DNA of 64,000 bases from Dorea formicigenerans. Lineage in GTDB: Bacteria > Bacillota > Clostridia > Lachnospirales > Lachnospiraceae. Shown one piece after another: positions 17,919 to 26,400 of the stretch; positions within the stretch are counted from its first letter, which is position 1, and each line of letters starts with the position of its first letter. The stretch is taken from the NCBI RefSeq assembly GCF_025150245.1, contig NZ_CP102279.1, positions 485,001 to 549,000 on the forward strand. Direction: 5' to 3'. The notes under the pieces were generated by a model. The model searched no databases. It was not told the origin of the DNA and saw only the letters and a list, made by a program, of their open reading frames with translations. Position numbers and translations under genes: made by a program.

Positions 17919-18677
17919 ATGAAGAAACGATACGTCGTAGCAGGGATACTGGCAGCAGCCGGACTGATCTGCGGAGGAATTGCATATTACCAATATTATC
18001 AGGATGCCCATGCAGGGCAGGAATATGAAAAAATAAAAGAAAAAGTCGTGACAGAAGAACCAAAAAAACCAGAAGAGACACAAAAAAGTACCGTTGAGAT
18101 ACCAATCGACTTCCAGACATTACAGAACATGAATCCAGATATATATGCATGGATTAAAGTACCGGGAACCGTCATCGACTATCCAATCGTACAGAGCGGG
18201 ACAGATAACAGCTATTATCTGAACCATAGTGTGGAACATGATGAGAACAAAGCCGGAGCAATCTTTACCGAGGATTACAATACGAAGACCTTCGAAGATT
18301 CGAACACCGTGGTCTACGGACACGGCATGGCAAATGGCTCCATGTTTGACGGTCTGCATCAATATATGGACCGGGATTTCTTTGATCAGAACAAAGAAGT
18401 CATCATCTACATGCCGGACAAGATTTTGCACTACCGGATCTTTGCAGCATACCTGTATGACAACCGGCATCTGCTGCAAAGCTTTAACTTTGATAACAAA
18501 GACATTTACCAGGCTTACCTGGATATGGTATTCGGTATCCGGGATATGAAGTCGAATATTGATACAGCAGCGAGTGTGACTGCAGATGACAAGATCATCA
18601 CACTATCTACCTGCTATGCAGGTATGGACAACCGTAGATATCTGGTACAAGCCGTACTAGTATCTATAGAACAATAA
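17919..18677 (+). CDS. srtB: Class B sortase
   Basis: This 252-residue membrane transpeptidase cleaves a sorting signal and links the protein to the cell wall. An N-terminal signal anchor (about 4-24) is followed by the sortase beta-barrel with GTVIDYPIVQ near 87, the catalytic His in VYGHGM near 131, Cys in TLSTC near 231, and Arg in NRRYLVQA near 242. The class B features, including the longer helix-containing insert before the Cys, are seen. It lies 48 bases after the LCP gene and 23 bases before a gene for a likely substrate. A sortase inside a capsule locus is noteworthy. Confidence 0.93.
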   Translation: MKKRYVVAGILAAAGLICGGIAYYQYYQDAHAGQEYEKIKEKVVTEEPKKPEETQKSTVEIPIDFQTLQNMNPDIYAWIKVPGTVIDYPIVQSGTDNSYYLNHSVEHDENKAGAIFTEDYNTKTFEDSNTVVYGHGMANGSMFDGLHQYMDRDFFDQNKEVIIYMPDKILHYRIFAAYLYDNRHLLQSFNFDNKDIYQAYLDMVFGIRDMKSNIDTAASVTADDKIITLSTCYAGMDNRRYLVQAVLVSIEQ

Positions 18678-18700
18678 TTAGGAAAAGGAGGTAAGGACCA

Positions 18701-19366
18701 ATGAAGAAGAAACTGATCAGCCTGGCTATGCTGGTAACAGTATTTGCAATGCAGGTTGTAGGTGTATCCGCTGCAAGTAAGACAGCAACAATGGCTGTAG
18801 TCGGAAATTCCAAAGGATATTATGAAGTAGATGCTATGGATCAGGAAGAACTGGACACAGTCGCAGCAGCTGACAAGACAACAGCAGATCTGATCAAAGA
18901 CATCAATGCCGGAACTAAGACACTGGAAGATCTTGCAAAGGCAGAATCCAGTATTGCATCAGAGATTGAAGGAAAATCACTGGTAACAGCATTTATGGAT
19001 CTTAGAAAGATCGGAGATGTAAGCAAAACTGCAGATGGAAAATACCAGGTAACATTATCTGTACCTGCACTTACAAAAGGAATGACAGACGTAAAAGTAC
19101 TTCACTTCAGTACAGAGCGTAAAGTATGGGAGGTTATCACACCATCTAACGTAGACCTGGACAATAAAGAGATTACTTTTGAATTACAGGATCTGTCACC
19201 AATCGCAATTATTGCGAAAGTTGATGCTTCACAGGCAGTGACAAATACAACAGGAACATCACCAAAAACAGGTGTTGATTCCACAAACACAGTGCCATTC
19301 GCTGGCGCAGCAGTCGTTCTTTTAGGAGCGGCAGCAGTTGTAGCATTCAGAAAAAAGAATGCTTAA
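18701..19366 (+). CDS. Secreted, sortase-anchored surface protein (SPKTG signal)
   Basis: This 221-residue protein has a signal peptide (about 1-25, ending VSAAS), a central region of about 150 residues without a recognised family, and a C-terminal sorting signal: SPKTGVDS near 188, a hydrophobic helix (VPFAGAAVVLLGAAAVVAF) and RKKNA. It has a strong AAAGGAGG ribosome binding site and directly follows sortase B, so it is probably that enzyme's substrate. The small size suggests an abundant wall protein or pilin-like subunit. That is inference. Confidence 0.85.
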   Translation: MKKKLISLAMLVTVFAMQVVGVSAASKTATMAVVGNSKGYYEVDAMDQEELDTVAAADKTTADLIKDINAGTKTLEDLAKAESSIASEIEGKSLVTAFMDLRKIGDVSKTADGKYQVTLSVPALTKGMTDVKVLHFSTERKVWEVITPSNVDLDNKEITFELQDLSPIAIIAKVDASQAVTNTTGTSPKTGVDSTNTVPFAGAAVVLLGAAAVVAFRKKNA

Positions 19367-19388
19367 TTGAAAATGTTAGGGCTTAGGG

Positions 19389-19422
19389 GAGCTGAAGTAT
19401 GAAAATTATACGTCAGCTTCTC
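19389..19422 (+). terminator. Hairpin after the SPKTG surface-protein gene
   Basis: GAGCTGAAGTAT pairs with ATACGTCAGCTTC around a 7-nt loop, 23 bases after the stop. It is followed by TCTTGGGCTT rather than a strong T run, so partial termination before the sugar-transferase gene is the best guess. Confidence 0.5.
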
Positions 19423-19472
19423 TTGGGCTTGAGAAATGAATGACATAAACGAGACAATGAAAATGAATACAC

Positions 19473-19489
19473 ACAAACAAATTGTTTGT
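19473..19489 (+). promoter_or_regulatory. Palindrome in the promoter region of the sugar-transferase operon
   Basis: ACAAACAAATTGTTTGT is a 17-bp near-perfect palindrome 53 bases before the initiating-transferase ATG, directly followed by an AT-rich TATTATATAAAT stretch able to serve as a -10 region. It looks like an operator overlapping a promoter for the biosynthesis genes. Confidence 0.4.
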
Positions 19490-19542
19490 ATTATATAAAT
19501 AGTTATAAGAACTGAGATTTAGTTATAGTGAGGATTTAGGAA

Positions 19543-20898
19543 ATGAAAAAAATTCCATTTGCAGTTGTAAAAATGGTAAATATCGTGTTGCTGATGATTC
19601 CGTTCGTAATATGTTGGACATTATATTACGAACCGAGAACCACAACAGTCGGATCAAAGCAGGTTAGCGTACTTGTTATGATAATATTCTTTTTAATTTG
19701 TTATTATTTTGGACAAAGATTGGATTGCTTTCGCGTATCCATCTTACAGATTCGAGATGTTATATTTGGTGAAGTACTGGCAACCATGATTACGGATATT
19801 ATTATGTATATCCTGATTTGGATGTTATCTATCCATTTACCGAATCTGATTCCGGGACTTATTACCTGGGGTGGGCAGTGCGTTATAGGAGTAATATGGG
19901 CATATGTTATGCATCAAAGTTATTTTTCTACACATCCTCCGCTTCGTACAATCGTGATATATGACGAACGAATGGGAATGGAAAATCTTATTCATACATA
20001 TGGACTTGAAAAGAGATTTAATATCAAGACGGTTTATCCAGTGGAAAGTATTATGGATAAGCTGGAAGTAATGGAAGAATTTGATGCCGCATTTTTGTGT
20101 GGGATACATTCTCGCGAAAGAAATATCATATTAAAACATTGTATCAGTCATAAAATCAAACTTTTTATGATTCCGAGAATTGCAGATGTTATGATGCGTG
20201 GATCGGAACAGATACATATGTTACACTTACCAATTTTGAAAACTCAGAGATATAAGCCATCGATAGAATATCAAATCATTAAAAGAACGATGGATATTGT
20301 AGTATCGGGAATAGCAACAATTGTATTATCTCCATTATTCCTAATTACGGCAATTGCTGTGAAGTCAGATGGAGGTCCGGCATTTTATAAGCAAAAGAGA
20401 CTTACAAAAGATGGAAAAGTATTTGAAATTTTAAAATTCCGCAGTATGCGAGTAGATGCTGAAAAATACAGTGGAGCAGTTCTGTCAGCAGGAGAAAATG
20501 ATCCAAGAATTACAAAGGTTGGACGCATTATTCGTGCATGCAGATTAGATGAACTTCCACAGCTGCTAAATATCTTAAAAGGTGATATGAGTCTGGTGGG
20601 ACCTCGTCCGGAGAGACCGGAACTTCAAAAAGAGATTGAAAAAGAAGTGCCGGAATTCGGACTTCGTCTTCAGGCAAAGGCAGGACTTACTGGTTATGCT
20701 CAGGTATATGGAAAGTATAATACTACTTTCTATGACAAGTTATTGATGGATCTTATGTATATCTCCAAACCAAGCATCTTGGAAGACCTTACGATTATGC
20801 TTGCGACAGTGAAGATACTGACAAGCAAGGAGAGTACAGAAGGTGTTGGAGAAGAGAAAAATGCACTAGAACTTAGAGATGAAAAAAAGCGCAGTTAA
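19543..20898 (+). CDS. Initiating polyprenyl-phosphate sugar-phosphate transferase (WbaP/CpsE type)
   Basis: This 451-residue enzyme places the first sugar phosphate on undecaprenyl phosphate. Four N-terminal membrane helices (about residues 5-125) and a nucleotide-binding-like middle domain lead to a membrane segment (about 250-272). The catalytic bacterial sugar transferase domain then shows KSDGGPAFYKQKRL, FEILKFRSMR, RLDELPQLLNILKGDMSLVGPRPE and LTGYAQVYGKYNT. All family motifs are present. It heads the biosynthetic part of the locus. The sugar added cannot be read from the sequence; the capE/F/G genes suggest FucNAc or another N-acetyl sugar. Confidence 0.93.
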   Translation: MKKIPFAVVKMVNIVLLMIPFVICWTLYYEPRTTTVGSKQVSVLVMIIFFLICYYFGQRLDCFRVSILQIRDVIFGEVLATMITDIIMYILIWMLSIHLPNLIPGLITWGGQCVIGVIWAYVMHQSYFSTHPPLRTIVIYDERMGMENLIHTYGLEKRFNIKTVYPVESIMDKLEVMEEFDAAFLCGIHSRERNIILKHCISHKIKLFMIPRIADVMMRGSEQIHMLHLPILKTQRYKPSIEYQIIKRTMDIVVSGIATIVLSPLFLITAIAVKSDGGPAFYKQKRLTKDGKVFEILKFRSMRVDAEKYSGAVLSAGENDPRITKVGRIIRACRLDELPQLLNILKGDMSLVGPRPERPELQKEIEKEVPEFGLRLQAKAGLTGYAQVYGKYNTTFYDKLLMDLMYISKPSILEDLTIMLATVKILTSKESTEGVGEEKNALELRDEKKRS

Positions 20899-20930
20899 TA
20901 TATAGTTGTAAAATGTGAGTGATTATAAAT

Positions 20931-21764
20931 ATGGATAATTATATGGGATATTCAGTTCTGATGTCGGTTTATTATAAAGAAAAGCCTGAATATTTAAAAC
21001 AATCAATAGAAAGCATACAAATGCAAACTCTTCCTACAGATAATTTTGTATTGGTTTGCGATGGACCGCTGACTCAAGAGTTAAATGATGTGATTGCGGA
21101 AAAGGAACAAGAAATGCAACATGTTTTGAATGTTATTAGGCTGAAAAAAAATGGTGGTCTTGGGAATGCGTTGAACGAAGGAATAAAATATTGTCAAAAT
21201 GAATTGGTTGCAAGAATGGATAGTGATGATATTGCGTACCCGAATCGATGCGAAAAGCAGGTTGATGTTTTTAATACAAGACCAGAGGTGAGTGTTTGTT
21301 CTGGGATTGTGGAGGAATTTTCAACGTCTTATGAAATCGTAGATTCAAAAAGGATTCCGCCAGAAAAACAGGAAGAGATTATTGAATTTGCTAAAAAACG
21401 TAATCCATTTAATCATCCGTGCGTAATGTATAAAAAATCAGCAGTTGAGGCGGTTGGTTCATATCAGGATTTTTATTTACTTGAGGATTATTATCTTTGG
21501 CTTAGATTATTAATGGCTGGATATCAGGGATATAATATTCAAGAACCATTACTTCATATGAGAGCTGGCAAAGATATGTATTTAAGAAGAGCAGGCTGGA
21601 GATATGCAGTAGCACAAGCAAAATTATTTAAATTTATGAAAGAACATAAATTCATTGGAAGTTTTCAATATATTAAAAGTTGCATAGTTCGTGGAGGCTC
21701 AGCAATGGCTCCAAATTGGTTGAGAAGGTTTATGTTTGAAAGACTATTAAGAAAAAAGGTATGA
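20931..21764 (+). CDS. Glycosyltransferase family 2
   Basis: This 277-residue GT-A-fold transferase starts YSVLMSVYYKEKPEYLKQSIESI and has NGGLGNALNEGI and the metal-binding ARMDSDDIAYPNRCEKQ motif near residue 95. It adds one sugar of the repeat unit on the cytoplasmic face. The start is uncertain: ATG at 20931 follows GTGAGTG at a usable distance, while a GTG at 20919 would add four residues. It is followed 8 bases later by the acyltransferase gene. Confidence 0.9.
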   Translation: MDNYMGYSVLMSVYYKEKPEYLKQSIESIQMQTLPTDNFVLVCDGPLTQELNDVIAEKEQEMQHVLNVIRLKKNGGLGNALNEGIKYCQNELVARMDSDDIAYPNRCEKQVDVFNTRPEVSVCSGIVEEFSTSYEIVDSKRIPPEKQEEIIEFAKKRNPFNHPCVMYKKSAVEAVGSYQDFYLLEDYYLWLRLLMAGYQGYNIQEPLLHMRAGKDMYLRRAGWRYAVAQAKLFKFMKEHKFIGSFQYIKSCIVRGGSAMAPNWLRRFMFERLLRKKV

Positions 21765-21771
21765 GAGAATT

Positions 21772-22807
21772 ATGATGAAAAAAGATAGAAATCAATTTGT
21801 AGATATCATGCGTGGCATTGCCATGTTACTAGTTGTTTTGGGACATACTATGACTGGATGTACAGTGGATTCACAACAAAGTCTTCTTTTTAATATAGTT
21901 TGGTCACTTCAAATGCCATTATTTATTTTGATAAGTGGGTATGTTACAAAATATAGTTGCACAATTTGGAATGTAAAAGGATTATTTAAATATATAAAAC
22001 GGCGAACAGTAGCATATATGCTTCCGTGGTTTGTATGGAGCTTTTTGATTCGTGGAATTGTATTTGGGCAAAAAGGGTTTTTAGATATTAAATCACTTAT
22101 ATGGAATATGGATTCAGGATATTGGTTTCTTGCAACTATTTGGAGCATTAGCATGATTTTTGGGGTGGCTTCTTACGTTGCAGAATTAGTAGGGAAAGAT
22201 AATAATCTGAAAAAACAGATGACATTGTTAATCGTATATATATTAGGAATGGTTGTATTAGCTTCCATAGGTATTTTATTAGGAATGTCTTTTTTTGCAA
22301 TAAAATTAACGTTATATTATATGCCGTTTTATTATTTGGAATATTTATATGGACAATATGATGCAAGAATATTAGATTGTGAAAAAGGAAAAAGAATAGT
22401 GGAGTTTGTAATAGCAAGCAGCTTTATTATATGGTTATTTGTTATTCTTAGAATTTCAATTTATGAAATGCCAGATAATGGTTTTGCAATTATTATGAGG
22501 GCAGGCATTTCTTTAGCAGGTTGCATAGCAATAAGTGGACTTAGCAAAGGATTATTTACAAATAAATCTGATTTTTTCAGGGGGGGGGCTCAGCTGGATC
22601 GGTGCACATTCTCTGGAAATTTATTGTACGCACTACCTATTATTATGCCTGGTAAAAACAAAAAACAATTATCACATATGCAGCTTGATGGGGAAAAATC
22701 TAATTTTAATAAATTATGTGATGACAGTGATATTAACAATACTGGTTGTAAAAGTCATAAACAGCAACAGATGTTTTGCATTTTTATTGATGGGAAAGAA
22801 AAAATAA
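21772..22807 (+). pseudogene. Acyltransferase family 3 membrane protein, frame-shifted at a G9 tract (possibly phase-variable)
   Basis: The N-terminal part (RNQFVDIMRGIAMLLVVLGHT) is a typical acyltransferase 3, an integral-membrane O-acetyltransferase that decorates surface sugars. Its catalytic His lies in VLGHT and there are about eight to ten helices. At 22580-22588 nine G residues put the read frame out: as written it continues into 88 residues of non-family sequence ending 22854. With eight G it would continue into GAHSLEIYCTHYLLL and end at 22807, a full-length 344-residue protein. The break at a homopolymer suggests reversible ON/OFF switching, or a sequencing error. A second C-terminus follows at 22812. 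Confidence 0.85.
22580..22588 (+). repeat. Poly-G tract (G9) inside the acyltransferase gene
   Basis: Nine consecutive G lie in DNA that is otherwise about 30 percent GC. Eight G restores the acyltransferase frame. This is a classic contingency-locus signature. Confidence 0.9.
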
Positions 22808-22811
22808 AAAT

Positions 22812-23027
22812 TTTTTTCTTTGGGCTGGGAAAAGAAGTTTGGAAATATACATGATTCATGGATTACTTCTTAATATTCTAAAGCCTCATAGGGAAGTTGC
22901 ATTTAGTAGTATTGAAGGATATTTTTTAACTTTTGGTAATTTTATTATAACGATTGGATTATGTGCAATTGTTATAGAATTACTTAAGCAAAATGTATTT
23001 TTAAAGAAACTTTTAAGTATTAAATAA
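22812..23027 (+). pseudogene. Second, diverged acyltransferase C-terminal fragment
   Basis: This frame encodes FFLWAGKRSLEIYMIHGLLLNIL followed by two membrane helices and ends KKLLSIK. It aligns by eye with the C-terminus just upstream (SWIGAHSLEIYCTHYLLLCLV). It has no plausible own start (a TTG at 22839 is mid-motif). It therefore looks like a leftover or alternative end of the same gene, created by partial duplication or by recombination that inserted a foreign end in front of the old one. Confidence 0.75.
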
Positions 23028-23051
23028 CGAAAATAAAGGAGAAAAAACAAT

Positions 23052-24365
23052 ATGCATTCTAGAGTGCTAATTGTCGGAACAGTACCGTATAATACGAAAT
23101 CTACATCAAGAGCCTTTGATGCGTATTTTCATTATTGGGAAAAGAATAATATTGCACAAATTTTCTCTAATACAAAGAAACCGTGTAAAGGACATTGTGA
23201 AACACTTTTTCAAATTACTGATCAACGAATTTTGAAAAGATGGTTAGGAAAAAGAATAGATACAGGTTTAATATTTCAGTATGAAGAGCTTGATAATGAA
23301 TGGAAAGATAATGATTTGGAAGTTGGTGATGCTAAAGTAGAGGCAGCTTATAAATTTGGAAGAAAACACACGCCTTTTACACATTTGTTGCGTGGCGTGC
23401 TTTGGCGAAAAAAATTTTGGTGTACAGAAAAGTTGAATAAATGGCTTGAAGAGTTTGATCCTCAATGTGTTTTTCTGGCATTCTCGGATGATTATTTTAT
23501 ACCGGAGATAGCAATGTATGTTGCAGAAAAATTCGATATCCCGATTGTTTCTTGTATAGGCGATGATTATTATTTTAATGTAGAAAAAACGCTGAATCCG
23601 ATTTATCATCTATACAAATCAACGTATAAACGATTAATTGATAAAGTTTTATCATGGCCAGGAAGTGCAATCTATATTAGTGACAAGATAAAAGAAAAAT
23701 ACAATTCGGAATTTAAACTTGATGGAGAAACAGTATATTTGACTTCAACGGTTCCAAGAAAAGAATTTAAGTTGATTAATAAAGAAAAACCGGTGATAAC
23801 ATATTTTGGAAATATTGGAATGGGAAGAAACAATTCGCTAAATGATATTGGGTATGCTCTTGGAAAAATAAATCCAAGCTACAAATTAGAAGTTTATTCG
23901 AATGAAAAAGATGAAAGAATTTATTCTGTATTTGATAAAAATGTAAATATTGAATATAAAGGATCTGTTCCTTATACACAGGTACAGCAACGTATGGCTG
24001 AAAGCGATATTACTGTAATTGTTGAAGGATTTGAAGAAAAAGATATTAACCTTTCTAGATATTCTTTATCTACAAAGGCAGCAGATGCATTAGCCAGTGG
24101 AGCGGCAATTCTTACGTATGGTTCGATGGAAAGTGGCATTATTGACTATATGAAGTCAACAAATGCATCGATGGTTTGTACAGATAAAAGTGAATTGATA
24201 ACATCAATAAAAAAACTGATAGAAGATCCAAAACTCCAACGCGATTATTATGAGCAAGCAATAGTGATGACTAAAGAACATCATAATCTCCAGGCAAGTT
24301 GTAAATCATCAGAACAAGTCATTGAAAAAGCAATAAGACATATGAAAAAAATGGAGAATAGTTAG
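23052..24365 (+). CDS. Glycosyltransferase (GT4-like, GT-B fold)
   Basis: This 437-residue protein has an N-terminal Rossmann-like start (RVLIVGTVPYNTKSTSRAFDAY) and a C-terminal half with ITYFGNIGMGRN, VNIEYKGSVPYTQVQQRMAESDITV and LSTKAADALASGAAILTYGS, in the arrangement of GT-B enzymes. It probably adds one sugar to the lipid-linked repeat unit. Specificity is not predictable. AAAGGAG precedes the ATG and the next gene begins 2 bases after its stop, so it is in the operon. Confidence 0.82.
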   Translation: MHSRVLIVGTVPYNTKSTSRAFDAYFHYWEKNNIAQIFSNTKKPCKGHCETLFQITDQRILKRWLGKRIDTGLIFQYEELDNEWKDNDLEVGDAKVEAAYKFGRKHTPFTHLLRGVLWRKKFWCTEKLNKWLEEFDPQCVFLAFSDDYFIPEIAMYVAEKFDIPIVSCIGDDYYFNVEKTLNPIYHLYKSTYKRLIDKVLSWPGSAIYISDKIKEKYNSEFKLDGETVYLTSTVPRKEFKLINKEKPVITYFGNIGMGRNNSLNDIGYALGKINPSYKLEVYSNEKDERIYSVFDKNVNIEYKGSVPYTQVQQRMAESDITVIVEGFEEKDINLSRYSLSTKAADALASGAAILTYGSMESGIIDYMKSTNASMVCTDKSELITSIKKLIEDPKLQRDYYEQAIVMTKEHHNLQASCKSSEQVIEKAIRHMKKMENS

Positions 24366-24367
24366 TT

Positions 24368-25174
24368 ATGGACAATAATTTTTCAATTATTATTTCAACG
24401 TGTGATAAATTTTCTGATTTGTGGGACGCACATGTACAACTGTTGAACCAGAATTGGGCTGATAGAAATGTGGAAACATTTTTACTAACAGATAAGCCTA
24501 CAGATAGAAAATTTAAAAATATTACAGTGGTTGCAGCCGGAGAAGGCACAGAAATTACAGAGCGTCTTCAAACTGTAATGCCAATGATTAAAACAGAATA
24601 TGTGCTTTTTACCTTAGATGACTATTTTTTGACTGAAAAAATTTCAACAGAGGCTATTAAGGAAGACATTTCGATAATGGAGAAACAGAGAATAGATTAT
24701 TTGCGATTATTTGTCATGACTAGGAAGAGTCTTAAGAATAGAAAAGCAAAAGAAGTAGAGCCTGGAATTTTTGTGCTAGATAATAATGCAGGTGACTATA
24801 TCGTGAGCCTGTATGCAGGCATATGGAAAAAGAACTTTATGGAGAAAACACTGAAAAAAAAGATGAATGCCTGGCAGTACGAAGTGGCTTTAACTCAAAT
24901 GGCACGTGAATTGAGTGCGCGGTGTGCAGATAGCCGTCGTGGGGAATTCCCTATCCTTGATGTAATTAGAAAAGGGAAAGTACTTACAAAGGCTGAAAAA
25001 TATTTTCAGAGCAATCCTGTTTACAAAGGAAATAGAGAAATAATGAAAGTTCGCGATGAATGGATGCTTACGTTCCGTACATGGTTACGAGAGTGGTTGC
25101 CAAAGCCATTATTTAAAACTGCTAAAGCAATTATGCGACGAAGGGGTTATACATTTTTTAGTGATGGACAATAG
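24368..25174 (+). CDS. GT-A-like glycosyltransferase, uncharacterised
   Basis: The 268-residue protein begins FSIIISTCDKFSDLWDAHVQLL and contains YVLFTLDDYFLTE near residue 80, with LDD in the position of a DxD metal motif. The pattern is that of a small GT-A transferase of unassigned family. It starts 2 bases after the previous gene and ends 11 bases before the next. Its GC is a little higher than its neighbours after about 24750, perhaps a hybrid origin. Capsule sugar transfer is the likely role. Confidence 0.65.
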   Translation: MDNNFSIIISTCDKFSDLWDAHVQLLNQNWADRNVETFLLTDKPTDRKFKNITVVAAGEGTEITERLQTVMPMIKTEYVLFTLDDYFLTEKISTEAIKEDISIMEKQRIDYLRLFVMTRKSLKNRKAKEVEPGIFVLDNNAGDYIVSLYAGIWKKNFMEKTLKKKMNAWQYEVALTQMARELSARCADSRRGEFPILDVIRKGKVLTKAEKYFQSNPVYKGNREIMKVRDEWMLTFRTWLREWLPKPLFKTAKAIMRRRGYTFFSDGQ

Positions 25175-25185
25175 AGGAAATTGTA

Positions 25186-26397
25186 ATGCGGATAGTACAA
25201 ATTAACGGAGGTGCTAAAGGAAGCACTGGAAAAATAATGATGGGAATTGCAGATATTGCAAAATTACAAGGACATGAAGTAATGTGCGCATCACCTATTA
25301 CTTCGACAAATCGTGATGCGGGAAAAAATTGTGGGTATTATAGAATTGGAAATTATTATAGTAGACGTTTTAACGTTGCACTTGCACGGATGACAGGATT
25401 TAATGGCTGTTTTGCATGGATAGAAACTTATAGACTATTAAAGAAAATTGATAAATTCAGTCCTGATATTATTCATTTACATAATTTGCATGATTCGTAC
25501 ATCAATTTACCAATGCTATTTAATTATATAAAAAAAATTGACATTCCAGTAGTATGGACTCTCCATGATTGCTGGGCTTTTACTGGACAATGTCCACATT
25601 TTACTTTGGCAAAATGTGATAAATGGAAAACAGGGTGCTATGATTGCCCACAATATAGAGAATATCCAGCATCACTTTATGATAACACAAAAAAAATGTG
25701 GAAATTAAAGAAAAAATGGTTCACAGGGGTAAAGCATATGACGATTGTTACTCCATCAAAATGGTTGGCTGAATTAGCGAAAGAATCATATTTAAAAAAG
25801 TATCCAATAAAAGTAATTAACAATGGCATTAATTTAAAGATATTTAAACCAACAACTGGAAATTTTAAAGAACGTTATAAAATATCTGAAGATAAAAATA
25901 TTATTTTGAGTGTATCTTTTGAATGGGGATATCGAAAAGGACTTGATTGTATTATAAGATTGGCAGAAATGTTGGGAGAAAATTATCAAGTTGTTGTAGT
26001 TGGAACAGATGATAAGGTAGATAAACAACTCCCTAACAATATATTATCAATTCATAGAACTCAAAATCAAAAAGAATTAGCAGAAATTTATAGTGTTGCT
26101 AACGTGTTTGTTAATCCAACGAGGGAAGAAGTATTAGGAATGGTCAATATTGAATCGCTAGCTTGTGGAACTCCTGTTGTGATGTTTCAAACAGGAGGAA
26201 GCCCTGAGTGTGTTGATGAAAAAAGTGGAATAGTTATAGAAAAAAATAAAACAGAAGCAATGTTCAAAACAATTATTCAAATATGCGAACAAAAATTATT
26301 CGATGAAAAAGATTGTGTAACGAGAGCAAAAAAGTTTGATGAATCAAAAAAATATCATGAATATATAGAATTATATTTAAGCAGTGTAGAGAGGTAG
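25186..26397 (+). CDS. Glycosyltransferase family 4
   Basis: This 403-residue GT-B transferase shows MRIVQINGGAKGSTGKIMMGIA, DIIHLHNLHDSYINLP, WTLHDCWAFTGQCPHF and a cysteine-rich metal-like cluster (KCDKWKTGCYDCPQY) found in one subgroup of WcaC-like enzymes. The C-terminal domain has VSFEWGYRKGLD and NPTREEVLGMVNIESLACGTPVV, containing the EX7E donor-binding pattern. It adds a sugar to the repeat unit. GAGG before the ATG supports the start. Confidence 0.92.
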   Translation: MRIVQINGGAKGSTGKIMMGIADIAKLQGHEVMCASPITSTNRDAGKNCGYYRIGNYYSRRFNVALARMTGFNGCFAWIETYRLLKKIDKFSPDIIHLHNLHDSYINLPMLFNYIKKIDIPVVWTLHDCWAFTGQCPHFTLAKCDKWKTGCYDCPQYREYPASLYDNTKKMWKLKKKWFTGVKHMTIVTPSKWLAELAKESYLKKYPIKVINNGINLKIFKPTTGNFKERYKISEDKNIILSVSFEWGYRKGLDCIIRLAEMLGENYQVVVVGTDDKVDKQLPNNILSIHRTQNQKELAEIYSVANVFVNPTREEVLGMVNIESLACGTPVVMFQTGGSPECVDEKSGIVIEKNKTEAMFKTIIQICEQKLFDEKDCVTRAKKFDESKKYHEYIELYLSSVER

Positions 26398-26400
26398 ATA

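Noticed and set aside
22839-23027. Separate small gene with a TTG start
   Set aside because: The frame begins inside an acyltransferase motif that continues upstream of the TTG; it is a gene fragment.
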